Of a stretch of DNA of 64,000 bases, positions 58,904-64,000 are shown piece by piece (positions within the stretch are counted from its first letter, which is position 1; every line of letters begins with the position of its first letter). A program made the position numbers and the translations under genes. The notes beneath the pieces were generated by a model. It did not search any database, was not told the origin of the DNA, and saw nothing but the letters and a program-made list of their open reading frames with translations. Source of the DNA: Humulus lupulus (Eukaryota > Streptophyta > Magnoliopsida > Rosales > Cannabaceae); the NCBI RefSeq assembly GCF_963169125.1, contig NC_084795.1, positions 257,419,042-257,483,041 on the forward strand, written 5' to 3'.

Positions 58904-60801
58904 TGTAGAGTCCAAGAACTTTACTTAGCTAATTGTTTAGTAGTATTATAGTATGTATAGTATTATCTTTGTTACTGTGGATTTTTGGTTCAGACCGGGA
59001 ATTATTTGGACACTCATAGTAGTACTTATAGATTTTCTAAGTTTAACCTATAGTTTAAGGATATTTAGTATAACCTAAGGTTTGATTAATGTGACTGATA
59101 TTAAGGATTATATTTATTATATTATAAGGTTTAGACATCAACCAATAGGATTTTAAGCACATGTTATGAAAGGTGATTAAGGATTAAGTATTTTTTAGGA
59201 TTAAATTTAATAAGGAGTAAAGTTTGAATGTTATAGGGTCAGTCAGCAGCTTTGAAAACGTTGAGGGCTTAGTCAAAGCTGTTTACTCCATTCAAACTTA
59301 GCTAAAAATGTGTAATTTCGTGTTTAAATATTCACCGTGTGCCGATATATCGCAGCTATAGGGGGCGATATGTCGCAGCACGTAGATACGGAAAACACGA
59401 AACGATGCACAGTCGCCTCGGGCATACTGGCCCAGGCGATATATCGCCTACAGGGGGCGATATATCGCCTCCTCCAGCATGAATTCAAACTCTTTTGAAT
59501 TCTTTTCCTTTCAGCCATTCAAACTTCTTCAAAAGTCCAGCATCTTTTGAACGAGTCTTCAGCCTCTGCTGAACGATTATTCAAATGATTTTCACCTAAA
59601 AAGCCATTATTTTTATTCAAGTAAAATCAAGATACTTTCATTCCCAAACTCTATAAATAGGACCTAGTACCCAGCCATTTCTTCACCTTTTACTCTAAGT
59701 TAAGAAGCTGCTAGTGTTAAGTGAGTGTGAGAGTTTAAACACCTGGTTTGGGAAAATCATAAGCTTAAACATCATAAGCTTATCAAACACTTTGGGAAGT
59801 GAGGTTCGTTAGTATTTCGGTTGTGGTTAGATTGATCTTGCAAGTCTTTGAGGTAACCAAAACTCTAGTTCATTTCTGTATTATGTTATTTTCTTTCTCA
59901 TAGTCTTCTACTCAATCTCTAACCTTAATCTCTATTTTGGTTAGGGAATCTAAGTTCTTGAGCACATAAGTTTCGGTAAGCATGTCTCTCAAATGGTTTA
60001 GTCTTCTCATTTCCTTTTCATCTCTTTCCTTCTTTCAACTCACTCTTGTTCATTATGGTTTTAGGAGTGTTCCAAAAAGTCCCAACTCAGTCCACATATC
60101 CCGGTAACTTTGGTAAGGAAAATAGGATAGAATCTATATGTGTATTGCTTATGTGTTATGTTATGAAATATGATATGTTATGAATGTGTATGTTTGTAGG
60201 CTTGGGCTTATGCCCTATTTGACTAACAAGACCCCAAAAAGATTATGGGCATATGCCTACTTAGCTAGTAGGACCCCACTAATCTCATGGGCATAAGCTT
60301 GTTTAGTCTATGGGACCCCAAGTAATAATGGCCATTATAATAAGTGTATGTATTAAGTGTTATGATATGTCTTTACGTTTATTATGAAATTTATGTTGAT
60401 GACTATGTGTTAGATTTTCCTTGCTGGGCATTAGGCTCATTCCTTTTTGTTTTATGTGCAGGAAAATAGCTTTAAGAGGCGGTAAGATTCGTGGACACTT
60501 ATAGGATGTGTATCGATGGTGAATGGAGTCAAGGGGCCGAGCGTTATTCGATTCGAGGATGTAGTCTCATTTTATCTTTTATGGTTTTATATGTATTTTC
60601 CGCATTTCTTATGTAATTCTTTTCACTTAAATCATGTTTTGTTTTTAAAGACAATGGGATCCCATATCCTTCTTAGTATTTATTTGTAAGTAACTCTTAT
60701 TTTACAAGTTACTCAATAAAATTATGGTATTTTCGTAAAAATGTAAGTTTATGTATAGTTTCGTTAATGGTCCAAAAAGTCTAGATTAGTGGGTCATTAC
60801 A
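58904..60801 (+). mobile_element. Solo LTR related to family B
   Basis: The unit of 1898 bp starts TGTAGAGTCCAAG and ends GGGTCATTACA with CTTTT on both sides (58899-58903, 60802-60806). Its start, the GATATATC palindrome block (59341-59472), the TATA box (CTATAAATAGGACC, about 59641-59655) and the TTGCTGGGCATTAGGCTCA segment (60421-60440) match the B LTR in order. It is inserted in the antisense-gene remnant. Confidence 0.9.
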
Positions 60802-60895
60802 CTTTTAAAGCAAAAGAGATACAAAATTTCATAAGGCATATAGTTTGACAACCATGTTGCTTAGAAATTTATACAAAATCTATGTCAAACTATAG
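60802..60895. other. Short unassigned spacer
   Basis: It includes one copy of a segment (TAGTTTGACAACCATGTTGC, 60841-60860) that recurs about 135 bp further on inside the copia E LTR as TAGTTTGATAACCGTGTTGC (60977-60996). It may be part of that LTR, duplicated, in which case the E boundary lies further left. Confidence 0.4.
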
Positions 60896-62705
60896 ATTTT
60901 GGGTTTTATACCCTTATAAAACCTTGCCGGACATGTAACTCGATTTTATATTGTTGATAAAAGTAGTAGAAATCATTTAGTTTGATAACCGTGTTGCTTG
61001 ATTTTTTTATTACATGATTATTGAAATAATACAAACATTTATAAAATCCTGAACATATGGATAATTACAATTATAGTGACTAGGTCACAGTGGATTATAG
61101 TTGTAATTATATGTTCAAAAGAACGAGTCCTAAGATTAGATCAGTGCATTGGATTTTCACTAATTAGGCAATCTACGAAATGATCTACTTACACATTCAG
61201 GGTGTGATGTCTTATCCAAGGCATTGACCAAGTAGATAAGATCAGATGTATTTGGTTACATCGGACTAGGACCGATATTGATCATTGATTAATAAATAAG
61301 TATCGTTGTTATCAAATCTAATAAATGTTACAATGTTGACCATAGGTTAAGTCGATCTTATTTCTGAGTGAAATATTCTGCTAATTATATTATTTAAATC
61401 TTTTGATTTGTTCGTTACCTACTTACCCTACGGTCTAGCCCATACTTACATATTGGAGATTTAGTTGTGTAATTGAGTGGGAGTATAATTCATAGATATG
61501 AAACTTAAAACTTCTGTATGAGGAGTGAAAAGATGATTTCCTTAATTGCTTTGTTCAAAAGGATAAATAATTGAGGTCTCATTATGTGATTAAGTTCACA
61601 GAAATATCATTTATAAGGAACTTAGTGGGAGTTAAGGATAAAATACTGATGAGGGGTAAAATGGTAATTTGCACCCAGCTCGTTAGTAAGTCATCGATAG
61701 AGGATTGATTTACTGTAATGGTTATAACAATGGATAATGTATTTATGGTTTGGAAAATACATTCTATGAATTCAAGAGTTCAATTCCGAGTCTATAGTAG
61801 AGTCACGAGGAATTAATAAGGTAGTGCAATTATTCGTAAATAAATTCACGGTAACATATTGGTGTTTGATTTCATGGATCCATGGTACCCCACATCACCT
61901 TTGACTAAATCATCTAGAATGTCTCAATTAATTGATTTAATTATCAGGTAGGATTCTTAAAGTTGACTAGGTCAATTTTGAAAAATTTACAGAGATATGA
62001 GATTTAGAGAATAAAAGAGAATCTTTGGGTAAATTTATTAATATTGATAAATTGATTCAATATAAATAAATAATATTAAATCAACTTTCAAATTATAATT
62101 AGTTAATTTGAATAAGGGTTTAACTAATTAATTAAAAAAAATAAAAGGTTTTGAATTTAGGCAATTGGGATTTAAATTCAAAACAAAGAGATTGGGCCCA
62201 AGTCCATTTGTGGGAGCCCAAAGCTTTTATCTTTTTGTTATTATTTTAATTAATTTAAATTTAAATAAAGCCCATTAAGTTGCCTATATAAGGAATATGA
62301 TATCTAGGGTTTTCATAACTCAGTCTCAGTTGATTCTTTGTGTATGTGAAAATCTAGACAATCTAATCCTTTCTTAGCCACTATCTCTTCTTCTCTTCTA
62401 GATCTCTATCTCATGCATTGAGAACCAGCCCACACTAGTTCTAGGTTGATCAAATGCTTGGTGAGGAAGACTGTGTTGCTGATCTAGTTCAATCTCTTGA
62501 TAGTAACTCTGATACAGAAAGGAATCAAGGGTTCAAGAGATTGATGGAAGGAGTTGTTCCAGTTCCGTTATGTAATGTAAGTTTTTACTTTACTATGTAT
62601 TTGTATCAATTTCATAGGAGCATGTTCTAGGAATTTGCATGTTTGTTTGATAATATGTAAATTACATGAAAATAAATATAGATCCTACCATATGTATTTC
62701 CTACA
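60896..62705 (+). repeat. 5' LTR of copia E
   Basis: About 1.8 kb, homologous to the D LTR in opposite orientation: start ATTTTGGGTTTTATACCC against TGTTGGGGTTTTATGCCC, with shared promoter and end regions (GTAAATTACATGAAAATAAA near the end). The first two bases no longer read TG. Whether it is a complete element cannot be seen. Confidence 0.78.
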
Positions 62706-64000
62706 ATTGGCCTCAGAGCCATAGGTTGCTAGTTTATTTTCATGAATGAACATGTATGAAATTGATTAATATGCTAGTGTGTCAATTAGATGACACATGT
62801 TATTGATACATGTTTATGTTTTATTATATAAATTTAGCAAAAATTTGGTTGTTTTAGGATTGAAAAACTGCACATATTTTTTTTTTGGACTGATTGGACA
62901 GTATGCATGTCGAGCACGCATGAAAAAGCTGTCTGGACCTCGGGGCCGTACGGCGGACCCGATCGGGCCCGCTTGGGCTTTTTCACAAAAAAAAGTTATT
63001 ATTTTTTTTAAATTGGATATTTTGTTAAGTTGAGTTTAAAATATTTAAAATTGATTATCTTATTATTTTAGATATTTTCGCTTTTTAAAATATTTTGAAT
63101 TGGTTATCTGATAATCAAGATATTTTTTATAAATGAAATATTAAAATTAGTTATTTGATTATTCAAGATATTTTTATTGTTTAAAATATTTATAATTGGT
63201 TATCAGATAATTCTAGATATTTTAGATATTTTAAATTTGGGTAAAAGATATTATGATATTTTAAAATTGGTTAAAATATTTAAAAATAAAATATATTGTC
63301 ATTCCTAACAACTTAACAACCTAGTTTAAATTAATTATTTAAAAATGAATTTTGTTGATAAATTCTATTTTAATTAATTTAATATTTTGCAACTTGTTTA
63401 ATTTATTATATTGAATTTTGTCTGATGAATTATATGCTAATTAATTATGGTATTTTGCAAAATAGTATATTTTTGTGGTATATATACATAATTTAATAAT
63501 ACATGCTTATAGAGTAACATGTTAGGCCCATCAAATTATTAACATATCAAACATCCTTATTAAGTTATTTTTTGCATTTGAGCTCTAAATATAAGTATAA
63601 TGATGACCCAATTTTTGTGTTTTAAAAATGTTGGAAAACTCATAAAACTTTCATAAAATGTTAGGTTTTATTTGGGCCCAATTGAACATGTAAAGTTTAA
63701 ATTCCTCTCTTGTGGGTGGTTCCACTTGTGAATGTCCATTTGCTTTGCATTACTAGATTGGGCTTAATCAATTGAATTACAATTAATAAAACGAAGATTC
63801 AAATTCCTGTCTTTTTAGGCTTTGTGTGGAAGTTAGGGAGCCTTAGTTGTGGGTCCGACATACTGAACCCAGCCCTACTCCATGCAAACTCGAATTGTTA
63901 AGATCCATTTACCTAAGTTGAACTTAATTGTATTAGGTTATCCTTTTTAGTTGGACCTAATAATGTATTAGAAACAAATTAATTCTATTTTTTGAATTAA
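62706..64000 (+). other. Copia E primer-binding region and leader (gag beyond window)
   Basis: ATTGGCCTCAGAGCCATAGG follows the LTR and is the probable primer-binding site. The leader is non-coding: a GC patch at 62900-62980, AT-rich tandem-like repeats (63005-63300), and the module shared with D and B (63690-63930). The frame 62797-63033 has no known domain. Gag should start right of the window. Confidence 0.75.
63005..63300. repeat. AT-rich imperfect tandem repeats in the copia E leader
   Basis: Units of about 55-65 bases built on TTTAAAATATTT...ATTGGTTATCTGATAAT...GATATTTT recur four to five times. The D leader has a looser version at 54840-55080. Confidence 0.55.

Overview
This is a block of flowering-plant genome built almost entirely from LTR retrotransposons inserted into one another. 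I see no host gene, tRNA, rRNA or CRISPR array. The evidence for a plant is a Ty3/gypsy chromovirus with a C-terminal chromodomain, Tat-lineage Ty3/gypsy elements with a second RNase H and an antisense gene, Ty1/copia elements with a CX2CX4HX4C-type knuckle, and many long TG...CA LTRs with 5-bp target duplications. The species cannot be named from this sequence alone.

Layout. 1-8012: 5' part of a Tat-type element on the minus strand (Tat-I; 5' LTR 7245-8012), split by a 2.8-kb solo LTR (family A, copy A1, 2373-5191). 8013-10664: an LTR-like stretch and hAT-like fragments. 10665-14718: a decayed plus-strand Tat element (Tat-III; gag, protease, RT), cut by a truncated family-A LTR (A3, 14719-16628). 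16629-57515: a minus-strand Ty1/copia element (D) with both LTRs and a target duplication; its 3' LTR holds solo LTR A2 and its leader holds everything in the next paragraph. 57521-58898: remnant of an antisense Tat gene. 58904-60801: a solo LTR. 60896 to the end: the 5' LTR and leader of a second copia element (E), whose genes lie beyond the window.

Inside D sits a minus-strand chromovirus (B, 26349 to about 54611). The 5' LTR of B was hit twice, by an Athila-like solo LTR (34128-35309) and by a complete plus-strand Tat element (Tat-II, 35414-53286). The 3' LTR of Tat-II was then hit by a coding-less minus-strand LTR element (C, 46875-53027). Target duplications at the joints give a relative order: Tat-III, A3, D, B, Tat-II, C.

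The most interesting points are: (1) an antisense gene in Tat-II that I can read as four exons with three phase-1 introns and its own TATA box; (2) a leader segment of about 240 bp shared by copia elements D and E and the chromovirus B, across superfamilies; (3) a chimeric LTR in C carrying an inverted piece of family A joined at the shared LTR terminus; (4) short palindromic motif blocks, a different motif in each LTR family; (5) an inverted repeat enclosing the TATA box of the Tat-II LTR. All coding regions are pseudogenes; many stops fit C-to-T change at CGA, CAA or CAG codons, as expected for methylated silent DNA.
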